Assembly: GCA_020205615.1 (NCBI GenBank)
Contig: CM035161.1
Coordinates: 2,677,828 to 2,741,827, forward strand
Direction: 5' to 3'
DNA length: 64,000 nucleotides
DNA from: Panax quinquefolius
Taxonomy: Eukaryota; Streptophyta; Magnoliopsida; Apiales; Araliaceae
In this document: positions 23,640 to 34,805 of the stretch, piece by piece
Layout: each line of letters starts with the position of its first letter
How positions within the stretch are numbered: the stretch's first letter is position 1
The notes under the pieces: model-generated
Told to the model about the DNA's origin: nothing
What the model saw: only the letters and a program-made list of their open reading frames with translations
Database searches by the model: none
Translations under genes and position numbers: made by a program

Positions 23640-24560
23640 GTAATTGTCAGAGTTGTCGTTGCAGCGAAAAGTTGACTTTATCATCGAGCTTATTCTTGGT
23701 GTAGAGCCTATCTCTAGTATAAGGCGACGTATAGGATGACATCATTGGAGTTGCAGGAGTTGAAGAAGCAGTTGCAAGAATTGTTAGATCGTAATGGATT
23801 CGGCCGAATGTTTTGTCGTGGGGTGCTTCGGTTTTGTTTGTGAAGAAGAAAAATGAGCCCCCTATAAGGTTGTACATAGACTACAAAGAGTTAAATAAGA
23901 TTATCATTAGGAATTGTTATCTATTGCCGAGGATTAATGATTTGTTTGACCAACTTCAAGGGACGAAGTATTTTTCGAAGATTGACTAGAGGTCGGGTTA
24001 TCATCAATTGAGGGTGAGGGATGCAGATATCTCTAAGACAACTTTTCGCACTCGCTATGGGCATTACGAGTTTCTAGCTAGTGATGTCATTCGAATTAAT
24101 TAGCGTTCTAGCGGTGTTTATAGATTTGATGAATCGGGTGTTCAGGGAGTACTTGGACCAATATGTTATTGTCTTTATTGATGACATTTTAGTGTATACT
24201 CCAATTTTAGGGAAGAGCATGAAAAGCATCTTTGCACAGTTTTTGGGGATTTTGCTAAAAGAGAAGTTGTATGCTAAATTTTTTAAATGCGAGTTTTGGT
24301 TGGAGTAAATTGCATTTTTGGTTCACGTTGTGTCTGCTGAAGGCATTAAGGTGGATCCTGCAAAGGTTGAGGCTATCACTAAATGGTTGAGACCTAATAC
24401 AGTGACGGAGGGTAGGAGTTTCTTGGGTTTGGCAGGGTATTATAGGCGATTTATGGAAATGTTCTCTTTAATTACTTGCATTGTCATTGACTTAGTTAAT
24501 GAGAAATGGCACAAAGTTTGTGTGGAATGTGGAGCGCGAGAAGAGTTTTGAGAAGTTGAA
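23640..24560 (+). pseudogene. Ty3/gypsy reverse transcriptase remnant
   Basis: In shifting frames the plus strand shows a [23 protein letters not shown] stretch, [20 protein letters not shown], a stop where the DLRSGYHQ motif begins, then DLMNRVFREYLDQYVIVFID with FIDDILVYT (24081-24308), and [11 protein letters not shown] (24318-24551). These are reverse transcriptase boxes of a Tekay-like gypsy element. Several stops disrupt it. Confidence 0.8.
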
Positions 24561-24599
24561 GAAATGACTTGTGACAACTCCAATACTTGAATTGCTGTC

Positions 24600-25332
24600 G
24601 GGGATAGGAAGTTACCAGATTTATATAGTGATGATTCTAAGAAAGGCTTAGAGTGTGTTTTGATGCAACACAATAAGGTGATTGCTTATGCTTCTAGGCA
24701 ACTTAAACCTTATGAAGTGAACTACCCCACTCATAATTTGTAGCTGGCAGCAGTAATCTTTACCCTAAAAATTTGGAGGCACGGAGAGACTTGTGATATC
24801 TTCACCGATCATAAAAGTCTTATACATTTTCACTCAGAAAGAGTTCAACATGAGGCAAAGGCGTTGGTTGGAACTTCTAAAATATTATCATGCGAGAATT
24901 TAGTATCACCCGGGGAAGACGAATGTGGTTGCAGATGCTCTTAGCCGAAAGAGTTCATGGAGTGTAGCAACCCTTATTACACAACCTCAGTTAATTTCGG
25001 ATATGAAGTTGCTAGAGTTGGAGTTGTATGTGCAAGGTTCAGATGGGAATTTAGCATGTATGAGAGTGGAGTCCTCTCTTATCTCGCGGGTTAAAGAAAC
25101 TCAAAAGGAAGATGAGGAGTTGTTGGGTATATATGACACAAAATATGGAGGAGGGCAAGCGACTCGAGTTTCGTATTGATGATGATAATGTGATTTGGTT
25201 GGGTAAGAAATTGTGTGTACCGTCAAATTCAACCATTCGAGAGGTTGTCATAGTTGAGGCTCATAATTCGTCATTTTCTATTCATCCAGGTTCCACGAAG
25301 ATGTACAGAGATTTGAAGGAGAATTTTTTGTG
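24600..25332 (+). pseudogene. Ty3/gypsy RNase H and start of integrase, remnant
   Basis: RNase H pieces include [39 protein letters not shown] and FTDHKSLIHF, then [12 protein letters not shown] at 24925. Integrase begins at 25180 with LCVPSNSTIREVVIVEAHN and SIHPGSTKMYRDLKENF, the start of the zinc-binding module. The integrase frame stops at 25332, where the CACTA-type element has inserted, and continues at 33373. Confidence 0.8.
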
Positions 25333-25990
25333 CACTACAAGAAATCAAACAAAAAATGACGCTAAAATTTGTCACATAAAATTCATTTTTTGTCACTAAA
25401 ACATTTGGTGACGATTGTTAATCGTCACAAAGACCGTCACCGTATGAGCGTGGTATTAGGTATATTTGACAATGTTTGATGTCGTCACTAAATGTTTTGA
25501 CTTATGGTGACGATTTACATCATTGTCACTATAATTAATTACTTTTAGTGACGTTAATAGCGTCACTATTTAAATGAAACTTTCGTCACTCTATATTATG
25601 TTTCGTCATCAAAACTTGGTGCAATAAATGACAAAAATCATTTTTCGTCATTAAATGATATTGTTTTAGTGACGAAAATATGTTACCAATTTAAATCATC
25701 TAATTTTAATGACGACAATATTGTCATATTTATGATTATTCTTTCGTCATGTTATTGTGTTTATCGTCACCAAAAATAAGAAAATAAAGGACGGCGGAAC
25801 AATTCGTCACCTAATAATATATTTAACATGACAATTATGTCGTTGTCATTTCATATTTTAAATAATATTATAAAATAATTTGTCACCAAAGAGTTATTTT
25901 TTGGGACACATTTTTCAATGTCAATAATGCTTATGGTGACGATACATCTCGTCACATAAAAAGTTATTAATAGTGACAAAATTATTTGTT
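25333..25990. repeat. Left subterminal repeat array of the CACTA-type element
   Basis: The motif 'gtgacga' and its complement 'tcgtcac', with variants, occur about twenty times in both orientations over 650 bp. In CACTA elements such arrays bind the TnpA-type protein that brings the ends together. The array fades after about 25990. Confidence 0.75.
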
Positions 25991-27729
25991 GTAACTGAAT
26001 GAAAAACTAAATATAAAGTTATAGATCTAGAAATAAGAAAAAAGATTACACCAAGATAATGACTAATACATTTCAACCCTTTAAATAAAATCATCGTGTT
26101 ATTACAACAACACTAGCAGAACTGAGCAACAAACTCAGCCTTACCAACAGAAGAATACAGTTAATTAATACTCAAATACATGAACATGTGCATGAACTAT
26201 TTTCACAATCAAGTGCAAATTAATGAGCTAATGACCACCATGTGAATGAACTATTTTCACGTGAACTCCAGACGCACCAAAGTTTCTGATTTCATCCTTC
26301 AACACTCTCTATTTTACGCTTTACATCGAACAGTCCCAAGATCTCTTCATATTTCTTCTAGATTTCTATTTGAAAGGTCTCCTTGTTCTTTCTTGGATAC
26401 ATTCTTGGCTTTAATTTGAAGTATACTATTATTGTAAAAGAACCAAGATGAATGTTTAACCAACTGGGCGAAATAAATAAATTAATAAAAAACCACATTT
26501 AATGCCTGGCCATTGTTGCTTCATAATTTTCACCGTCAAGTCATCTTGAGTTCTTGACAATCTTCCTAGTTCAACTTCCACTAGCATACCTTTTGCATGT
26601 GCAAGGATGAAATGAATTTCGTGTATGAGAAGTGACAAGCGGACCTTAAATCCAAAAATATCAATCACGAGATGATATGTAGTTGGGAGAGTCGTGTATA
26701 TAAATGATTATTTCCATTACATCACGTTCCAAGTTTCACATGCAATGCTTTTACTAGAATCTCATTTGTCGAGAATGAAATATTGACATTATGATGATAA
26801 TAAGATATAGATAATCCAACATATATGTTCAAAAGAAAACTATTCAGAAAGCAACAAAACGATGACTAAAAAGCGCATCGAGTTATACAAAACATATCTC
26901 ATCCAATGTGACATGGTTTAATGAAATATGTTTGATATATACCACAATCACAAAGAACTTGAGCTTGAGTTTGGTGTGTAGGTGGTGGATTAAGCTTACT
27001 TATTTATGAAAATTAATAGGAATACTCATCCATATTAGAAACTTAAATAAAAAGTAGAAAGAAAGAAAGGAAATATCACAGAAGAAGACTTCACACTTTT
27101 AGAATCTAAATATAAAGCGAGTCACCATGACGAGGATGGTTGATAGAAAAGTGAGGATAACCATTTTTAGTTGATGAAAATAAGAACACTTCCCTTAGGA
27201 AATCAATACATGATTTCTCTTTTCGCTAGTTTTAACGACTTATACTTTAATACTAAAATCCAAATTATAGCAAAGCGGGGCATACAATTAGACGCATATA
27301 CCAATGAAAATGTAACAAATTGGCTTTTTTGAGCTCTATTGATAGAAGTACAGAACATCAAGGAAAAACTTAGGAATCAAAATGAATTTTAAGCCTGAAA
27401 GGCAATTTGGTGCATTTTTATTCAAAAGATATCAAGTATGTCAACTTTGTCTTCCACGGTTTTGATGAGTTTAGATATTTTATTGCATCTATCACATGTG
27501 AAGGATTCATGCCAGACGTGGTATCAATAATTGATTATGATTATGATCATGTGTTTCTTATTTCTATGACATTATATTGTTCAATATTCTACAACCAAGT
27601 ATGTTTCTAAACTAATTATTTGCAAAATGAATAGCTCCATAATCCACCGGTCTTTTTTTAATAAGTAAATCGCATTTCTTGTTACTGATTGTTCATATTT
27701 CATCACAAGGCCCTTTATACTCGGCGATG
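25990..27729. other. CACTA interior without recognised gene
   Basis: AT-rich DNA between the left subterminal array and the SOSEKI pseudogene. A minus-strand frame at 26456-26668 has a protein-like stretch (LVEVELGRLSRTQDDLTVKI) that I cannot assign. It may be part of another captured exon or of a decayed transposase. Confidence 0.35.
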
Positions 27730-28895
27730 TTAAGTGTGGAAGAGAGAAACTAATTTCGCAAGATAAAAGAAGTTGAAACGAACTAACTCATCGGCATTGT
27801 AGGAGGAAGATCGTTTAAGAGCGAGAACTCCTTCCTTGATCATACTTGTCTCTACCAAACTCCCAATGAAGTATTCCTTATCTTCCAATCTCGGACCCAT
27901 AAGCCTTGGATTTTTCGACAAGCGGTCAAGCTCTCCAAACATTCTTGATGTCGAGAATAATGGAGAGGAAATTTTGAATGTGAAAATCTGGCCGGTAGTT
28001 TGGGATGAGGCCAAAGTTGTGATCTTTCACTAAGATTGACCTGAGGAGATCAATTGCATCAAAGATATTAGAAGCCTTGAGCTTTGAATGGGATGGCATC
28101 CGAAATTCCTCTTCTTCAAGTGTCCTAAAACTGTTCATTTTACTAGCATCGACTCTAATCGGAGACTCCACACTGTAGCTTCATTATAGGTATTCAAACC
28201 AAAAACATCATCCAGGAAAAAAAAAACTATTTTAAAGAATTACTATAATAAAAATTTCAAACTTCACACAATCGGATCACTAGATTCACCTCTTGTAAGA
28301 TCATGAGTACATTGAAGCCATATCTCTCCCTCTCAAAGTATTAAGCCTATTAATCACATCTACACAACACCAAATCATTACAAAATTAACACAAACTAAG
28401 AAATAGTATTTTGACCAAATAAAGCGAGTTCCAGAGAATTAACCTATCAACAACATAAAAATATTCGAAAAATGTTAAAATTTTCTATAGAACATTGCAT
28501 ATACATCAACAAATATGGTTACGAGAGTAAGTTATATTGTTGCCCAAACAATTACAACTTGTTAAACTTAAAAACATAACAAATTAGCATTCGCTCTATC
28601 AATAACAAATTAAATAGAAGCATTGAGCATATATAAAATTTTCCAAATAAACTTGCTTAAGATATATACCTTGAGTATGAGATATATAGATCTTGATTGT
28701 ACCTTTTAAGTAAAGACCATCGAGAGGAAGAGAGTGTAACTTTAATGAAATGAGGATGTTCAAGCTGCCGATTTCTCTGAGAGATAGTAAACTACAACAA
28801 CTTTTCGGATTTGGTAATTGCTTCTTTGATAATACTTGGCGATTTCTCTGTCCACACTTTGCTCTCTCAGGACTCACTTACAGGTACTTTTTCAT
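27730..28895 (-). pseudogene. Captured SOSEKI (DUF966) gene copy, decayed
   Basis: On the minus strand an ATG at 28895 begins MKKYL, a stop, then VSPERAK and (one frame over) KVWTEKSP, matching the SOSEKI N-terminus. Next come VVYYLS and, after a frameshift, NRQLEHPHFIKVTLSS, the DIX-like domain start. After a gap of about 500 bases, later SOSEKI parts follow: DASKMNSFRTLEEEEFRMPS, VKDHNFGLIPNYRP, then in a second frame ISSPLFSTSRMFGELDRLS, NPRLMGPRLEDKEYFIGSLV and LKRSSSYNAD near 27795. SOSEKI proteins polymerise through the DIX-like domain and mark cell corners in plant polarity. Much of the DIX domain is missing, and stops and frameshifts make this a pseudogene. It is carried inside a CACTA-type element, so it is best explained as transduplication. 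The assignment rests on remembered family motifs. Confidence 0.8.
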
Positions 28896-30160
28896 GCTTC
28901 CTTCCATTTCACCACCACAAAAACCCAAACCAAACAAATCTCAACAATGCTCTGACCAACTTCACAAAAGCCCTAACCAAATCATTCAATTTTAAACACT
29001 CAATCAATCATAGTCCTAGTTCCTTACCCCAAAAAAATGAAATCTCGACAAAAAATGTGCACATAATTTTGGATATAAAAAAGTAGTAAGAAATTAAGCG
29101 TGTTGGATGAAGAGATTGGAATCTGGAAGAGATATCAAATGTTGCAGAATCCGGATATTACAGAAGTACTGAAATCGTAAATGAAATCATAATATTAATA
29201 TATAGAACAACTATATTGATTTGAAGGGTGAAAGAAGTTATATATCAAGAGGACAAGCAAAGAATTCTCTTATACAGGTCAATAAGAGAATTTCAAACTA
29301 ATACCGAATCAGAATATCCTATCTTCACTGCAAATCAATGGAGTTCCTTCCCTTCCTGATCGTCCTCGAGTCCTATCTGCAATAATTTAACCCCACAAGC
29401 ATCAAATTACTAGCAACTCTAAAAAGATCCCCAATTTACGACTAAATCCATAAAAGCTAAACCATAAAACACCAATGAATCAAAATTCATAAAGTTAGGC
29501 ATCAATTCAACCTCTTTGGAACTCACAAACCAAGAATTTCAAAATATCTGTACTTGTTCTTTCTTTTCCCCGATTTTCAAGCATACCGAAGTCTACAGAC
29601 TATCCCTTAAGGCGGATGAGAGCACACATAAAATATAAGCGAGGGACCGGTTGAAGCACAATCTAGCACCAAATGGGATGCTCCGGTGATCGAACCGCGC
29701 TTGTCCTCTAGATCGCACCATAGCTTCTAATTTGGTCGACACTTTCTTTGAAATTTGGCCATCGATTGATTTACTTTCTTTGGTCGACACTTTCTCCTCC
29801 TCCTTGGCGTTCTCCTCCGTCCGCCACTCTCCATCATTGTAAACAAAGGAACTGATTTTGAATTAATCACTAAACGCCTCTTCAATTTTAGATTTCTAAA
29901 GTCAAATCCCTAAATTTTTTGTGGACTGGTTGAATCCGGAATATTTTTTCTACCTAAATTATATTCAATTTTCTTAATTATATCCATTTTGTTCAAATTT
30001 TTTTAGAATAGGCTCTTCTCTTAATCAAATTAATTAATTTAAGAACAATTTTTATAAAAAAAATATTTTTTTAAAAAAAGCTTTAATTTTTTTTAAAAAA
30101 GATTTTATTTTTAAACAAATATTTTTTAAAAAATAAAAACTTCAACGACTGCTATTGGGA
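28896..30160. other. CACTA interior, gene-free or unassigned
   Basis: This part could include the 5' flank of the captured SOSEKI gene. A minus-strand frame at 29593-29790 (STKESKSIDGQISKKVSTKL and on) is protein-like but unassigned. No other feature was recognised. Confidence 0.35.
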
Positions 30161-30720
30161 GTAAAAGCTCTCACATCTAATTTGGAAAAAACTACTAAAC
30201 GCCATTTTAAATGGCGTTGAATTTTTAGATATTTTTTTGGCTAAAAATCAGAAAGGCAACCAACGCCACTTTAAAAAAATATTTTTTTAAAAAATGAATT
30301 TTAAAAAAAAATTATCTTAATTTTTTTAAAACGATTTTATTTTTTTAAAGAAATTTAAAAAAAAATAAAAATGTGATCCAATGCCAAACTAACCGGCATT
30401 GTAACTTTTTTTAATTTTTTATAAAATAAATTTATAAAAAAGAAGAGTAAGATGTAACATCACTTTACATGACGTTGAAATCTTTTTTTTTTTTTGATCT
30501 CTTATATTTGTTTACAAACATTAATATTTTTTATGTTTATTCTCATTACCGTGGAGGTTGGAAATAAAAGAGTATATAAGACTTGATTATAAAAAATAAA
30601 ATAAAAATTCTAATGCCAATTAAAAAGTAACGTTGCATCTTACTCTTTTTTTTTTATAAATTTATTTTTTTATAAAAAAATTAAATAAAATAAGGATAAA
30701 ATGGATATTACATTAATATG
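30160..30720. repeat. A/T-run region with short palindromes
   Basis: Long runs of A and T are interspersed with short inverted motifs, notably 'aacgccattttaaatggcgtt' near 30195-30215 and 'aatgcc'/'ggcatt' pairs near 30380-30410. The motif 'taagatgtaac'/'gttgcatctta' appears in both orientations around 30450 and 30635. This suggests a small inverted-repeat element, but ends could not be fixed. Confidence 0.4.
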
Positions 30721-30975
30721 AGTCAAACTATCTTATTGGGAATGACTTATAAGTTATTTTTAAATAACTTTATTTCATTTTAGTTCATAAAACATAATAA
30801 ATTCTTCTTCATTTTTATGTTTCTCTTAGAATCGATAGTATTATAATTTAATTTTATAATATATTTAGAAAAAAAAGGTAAAAGGAGAATTAGGAATAGT
30901 TTAGGGGTATACCATTACTATTATTCTTTTTTATGTTTTATTTTTGGACTTAAAAATATGTTCATGATTTAAGTT

Positions 30976-31176
30976 ATTCCTCCGCCTAAGAATAAAGTTC
31001 TTATTATTTTATGTAATCTCAAGTTAAATATTTATTTATATTAAATAATATCACTAGTCGTGTATAGAAAAATATGCAATTAGATGAGAATTTAAATATG
31101 AATAATTTTATCATTTGATATTTTTTTTAAATTCGCATAAAATCAATCATCACTTTTATTTCTCGGAGTGAGGGAG
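30976..31176. mobile_element. Stowaway-like MITE inside the CACTA-type element
   Basis: Left end TTCCTCCGCCTAAGAATAAAG and right end CTCGGAGTGAGGGAG are complementary and lie next to a TA on each side. Length 201 bp. It is nested in the CACTA-type element, so it inserted later or came with captured DNA. Confidence 0.6.
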
Positions 31177-31483
31177 TACTTGTAAGTATATCTTACTTCT
31201 ATCTAAAAATAGAAAACATTGGGAAGCATAGATATAATAATCAGGTTTGATGAGGTTGAGTTTATTTGGGTCGGAGGGCCGGAACTGACATGCTTGGCAA
31301 TCGATTGTCACGAGTACTATTTCAACAACCATAATCTATACTGTTGATCGCAACATTGGATGACACGGATTGAAATGGATTTCTCCCTGCCGCTACAAGC
31401 TACAGCGACATGAGAAATTACTCATTTGATCATGTGCTACACTGTCTACCGCTAATAGTTATGGCGGTAGTTTAGTTAATTAA

Positions 31484-31800
31484 TAAATTAGAATGATTTA
31501 GTGGTAGCTTAATGGCCCAATAACCTATAAGTCTTAAGTTCAAAACCTAGTTATGATATTTTTGTTTTTTATGTTATATTTTTTGTGTATTAGATAAATT
31601 CTATTATATATATATATAAATTTATCTCTAAATATTCATATAAATATTTATACACAAATATTCATATAAATTTATCTTTAAAATTTATAAATTTATAAAT
31701 ATTTCATCTAAAATGTACTTTAATGTTGAGATTTGTTTAGTTAACTAATAAATTAGAATAACTCAGTGGTAGCTTAATGACCCAATAACCCATAGGTCTT
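31484..31800 (+). repeat. Two copies of a SINE-like sequence
   Basis: A tRNA-type internal promoter can be read: box A TAGCTTAATGG at 31505-31515 and box B-like GTTCAAAACC at 31538-31547, 33 bases apart, followed by a T-rich tail. A second, shorter copy with the same 'taataaattagaat' lead and 'gtggtagcttaatg' box lies at about 31735-31800. The TA-rich stretch between them holds 'tttataaa' runs. The boxes are degenerate, so the SINE call is tentative. Confidence 0.5.
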
Positions 31801-32017
31801 AATGGGAGTACGTAGGCAACCATTCATGGTTCGGTCTCACCCCCAACCAAAACACAAAAACATGTCACATGGTACTAGGATCATCCTTCAAACCACACAT
31901 CATCGGCTTAGACCAAATGGAAGGAATTACCTGGTCTCCACACACAAATGGGAGAATCGGTGACCATTTAAGTTGCGATTGTGTCCTTAAATAGAAACAC
32001 CAATCCATAAGAAATAG

Positions 32018-32480
32018 TTTAAGACCCCAACTTATTATTAAATGAAATTGAATTTTCTCTATTTATTATCTTGAAATAGTAAGGGTTGATTTGATTAATG
32101 TGGTTAGTTATGGGTAAAGTGCGTAAATATTTCAAATAAGCAAGTGGTTATAAAATATTAATTTTTATCGGAGAATATTCGTTAGGTCGTGGAAATATTT
32201 CATTGTCTTGAAATATTAAATGCGATGGTAGCATGACCTTTGTGGGCCTCATAATGGAAAGCGATTTGATGAAGGAAAACGACAAATATAAGTTGTTCAT
32301 AAATAACGGCGTAGTTGTTACCGTTAATACTGTTGGAATACCCGGTGGTTAAAAACACAAGAAGACGTGGTATTGCACCAATTATTGATTCTTACGTGAA
32401 GACTTACTTAATAATTGTTACGATAATTCTTTGCTCAATATTTTATTTTATTAATTCAATATTTGCTACGTTGATATTTG
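32018..32480 (+). mobile_element. LTR fragment of the 2847/7553 family nested in the CACTA-type element
   Basis: Read on the plus strand this matches the reverse complement of about 9660-10139, for example 'gggttgatttgattaatgtgg', 'gttatgggtaaa' and 'ttcttacgtgaag'. It starts at the LTR terminus (TTTAAGACCCC for TGTAAGACCCC) and breaks off at about 32480, where CACTA sub-repeats resume. Only about 460 of 2500 bases are present, so a deletion followed the insertion. Confidence 0.8.
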
Positions 32481-32489
32481 TGAGAATAA

Positions 32490-33369
32490 AAATTATCATA
32501 ATTTATTAATTTTTCGTCTTTACAAAATTTGCCTCCAAATAAAATTGTGACGACATTACGTACTTTGTCACTAAAAATAAGAAATTATGGCGAACCATTT
32601 TTGTCACTTATCCACGCATCTAATTAGTGACGCACTATTATCTCGTCATATAAAATTTGTATTTATGACAATAAAAATTGTCATAAATTATTATTATTTT
32701 TGTCTTTAAAAAATTTTCCTCCAAAAGTTTTCTGAAAAATTTTGCCACCAAATAAAATTGTGACGATATTACGTACTTTGTCACTAAATATAAGAATTTA
32801 TGACGACCCATTTTCGTCACTTATCCACTCATCTAATTAGTGACAAACTATTATCTCGTCATATAAAATTGGTATTTATGGCAATACAAATTGTCATAAA
32901 TTAATTTTTTTTCGTCTTTAAAAAATTTCCCTCCAAAATTTTGCCTCCAAATAAAATTGTGACGAATTTGTATTTGGTGTCACTAAATGTGAACATTAGT
33001 GACAAAAGCACATTGTCACTAAATTTTACAAATAATTAATGACAAACTATTATGTTGTCATCGAAAGAAATATTTTGTGACAATAAATACTGTCATCAAT
33101 TATTAAAAAATGTCACTAAAAGATTTTCCTCCAAAATTTTGGTACGAAATTCTACCTCCAAAATAACTTGTGACGAAATTTTGTTAATCGTTATCAAATG
33201 TGTAAATTAGTGACGGTATAAATGATTAATAGTAACAAAAGTAAAAGTCGTCACAAAAGCAAAAGTTTTAATGACGATTATGAATTTCGTAATTATTAAT
33301 TAACAAATTGTGACAAAAATTTGTGCGTGGCAAAAATTTTCGTCATAAAATGTATGATTTCTTATAGGG
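32490..33369. repeat. Right subterminal array of the CACTA-type element, four units of about 200 bp
   Basis: Units start at about 32535, 32753, 32953 and 33165, each with 'aattgtgacga' near its start and most with 'ttttcctccaaaattttg' near its end. 'gtgacga' and 'tcgtcac' cores occur throughout. Each unit contains several possible transposase-protein sites. The array ends in the terminal inverted repeat at 33356-33369. Confidence 0.8.
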
Positions 33370-33372
33370 GTG

Positions 33373-33676
33373 GAATGTGATGAAGCGAGGTGCGGGTGAA
33401 TATGAAGGGAAGTGTGATCACTTGTCAACAAATGAAAATAGAATATCAAATTGCTAGTGGTTTACTGCAACAGTTAGACATTCTAGTTTTGAAGTGGAAG
33501 GATATCACGATGGATTTTGTGATTGGTTTGTCGCAGACTTTCAGGAAGAATGATGACATTTGGGTTTTGGTGGACCGGTTGACCAAATTAGCACACTTCT
33601 TGTCTATCCATGAGGGTTACTCGGTAAATAGGTTGGCACAGATCTTTTAGTAGGAGATTTTTATACTTCATGTTAC
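33373..33676 (+). pseudogene. Ty3/gypsy integrase, middle fragment
   Basis: After the CACTA-type element the plus strand continues the integrase: KGSVITCQQMKIEYQIASG (second half of the zinc module), LKWKDITMDFVIGL with the first catalytic aspartate, and DIWVLVDRLTKLAHFLSIHE. The fragment ends at GTTAC 33672-33676, the target duplication of the next insertion. Confidence 0.8.
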
Positions 33677-34805
33677 TTCAGTGTCTACCTAAAACAACTC
33701 GGGTCAAATTCCGAATCTAGAGAAAATCTCAGGTCAAATCCCAAGTCTGAATCGAATAAAATTCATCCAAATAATTAAGGTCTTAAACCACTGGAAATAT
33801 TTTTCGATGTAGGACTGGGGACCACCTTCTCTCTATTGTGAGATATTACTAATGTTCTAAAAAGTGTTAGGCGGGAGGCGGACGACTGTGGGGGGCCTAG
33901 CGCTTATGGGGCCTAGGCGAAGTTTTTTATTTTAAGCCAATTTTAATATTTTATCTTATATTTATCCAAACAAAATAATAATATAAAGCAAAACAATCTA
34001 TAATAAATGTCTTTGTTTAAAGTTCAAACAAATATCTTTAACGTATTAGCTTTATTCATAAACAAGATTGTTATTAAATAACAAAATTAAAAATTTCAAG
34101 AATGTAATTCAATATTAAACTTAAAAAACTAAACATAAATTTAAGAATTACATTGAATTAAACTAAATATTATAAATGTATCATCATTTAAATAATTTAA
34201 AGTTGGTACAAGTTCAAAAAATTACAATTATAATAAATATCCATTTTGACTTGATCTTATTCACTTATTGTTGTGATTTGATATGCTACAACATGTATTA
34301 TGAATATGGTAAATCATTAGAAAAATAAATATATCAAGATCTGTTTAGGGTAGTTATTAAAAAAACAAAAAACTCTCCGCCTAGGGCCGCCTAATTTTCT
34401 GAAGAAATTTTTTTGCCTAGGCGAGGCGCCAAGGGGGGCTTAGCGCCTAGACGGCCACCAATTCCGTTTTTTAAACCACTAGATAATACCATCAGCCTTC
34501 GTGTCCCCACCTCGGGTAACCCAATCGGATGACTAGACCCAAGCTTTCGAGAATCGGCTTTGATATCAACCCAAATCAAATACCGAGTCCAGAACAAATC
34601 TCGGGTCAAATTCCAAGTCCGAATCAAATTAAATTCATCCAAATAAGGTCTTAAACCACTAGCCCAATAATATCTTCTTGGGTCATCTTAGCCCACAACA
34701 GGCTCACCCAAAAGGTCATGACTGATCGAATGTACTATTGGTAGTAACTTAATTCCTTATATACAAACAATTTTTTTCCAATATCATTCTATGTGGGACT
34801 GGGGT
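33677..34805. mobile_element. 1.1-kb insertion in integrase, TSD GTTAC
   Basis: GTTAC lies at 33672-33676 and 34806-34810 on either side, and the integrase resumes right after it. Two direct copies of about 100 bp (about 33700-33795 and 34575-34670) share 'cgggtcaaattcc' and 'aaggtcttaaaccac'. This looks like a small non-autonomous LTR element (TRIM-like), but its ends do not show a clear TG..CA. It contains a nested GC-rich inverted element. Confidence 0.6.
33853..34485. mobile_element. GC-rich inverted-repeat element with 'gcctaggcg' motifs
   Basis: The left end ('aggcgggaggcgg', 'gggcctagcgctt', 'gcctaggcg') and the right end ('cgcctagggcc', 'gcctaggcgaggcgcc', 'cttagcgcctag') are complementary, while the interior is very AT-rich. 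The base composition stands out sharply from its surroundings. No coding frame is present. It splits the 1.1-kb element at 33677-34805. The family was not identified. Confidence 0.55.

Larger units (their letters stand above)
25333..33369. mobile_element. Non-autonomous CACTA-type (En/Spm) transposon with captured gene, TSD GTG
   Basis: The left end is CACTACAAGAAATC (25333-25346). The right end is GATTTCTTATAGGG (33356-33369), its reverse complement with two changes. GTG at 25330-25332 and 33370-33372 is the 3-bp duplication typical of CACTA elements. Removing the insert and one GTG brings the flanking integrase into one frame. Both ends carry arrays of 'gtgacga'/'tcgtcac' sub-repeats. No transposase was recognised, so it depends on one supplied elsewhere. 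Inside are a SOSEKI gene copy, a MITE, SINE-like copies and an LTR fragment. Confidence 0.85.
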
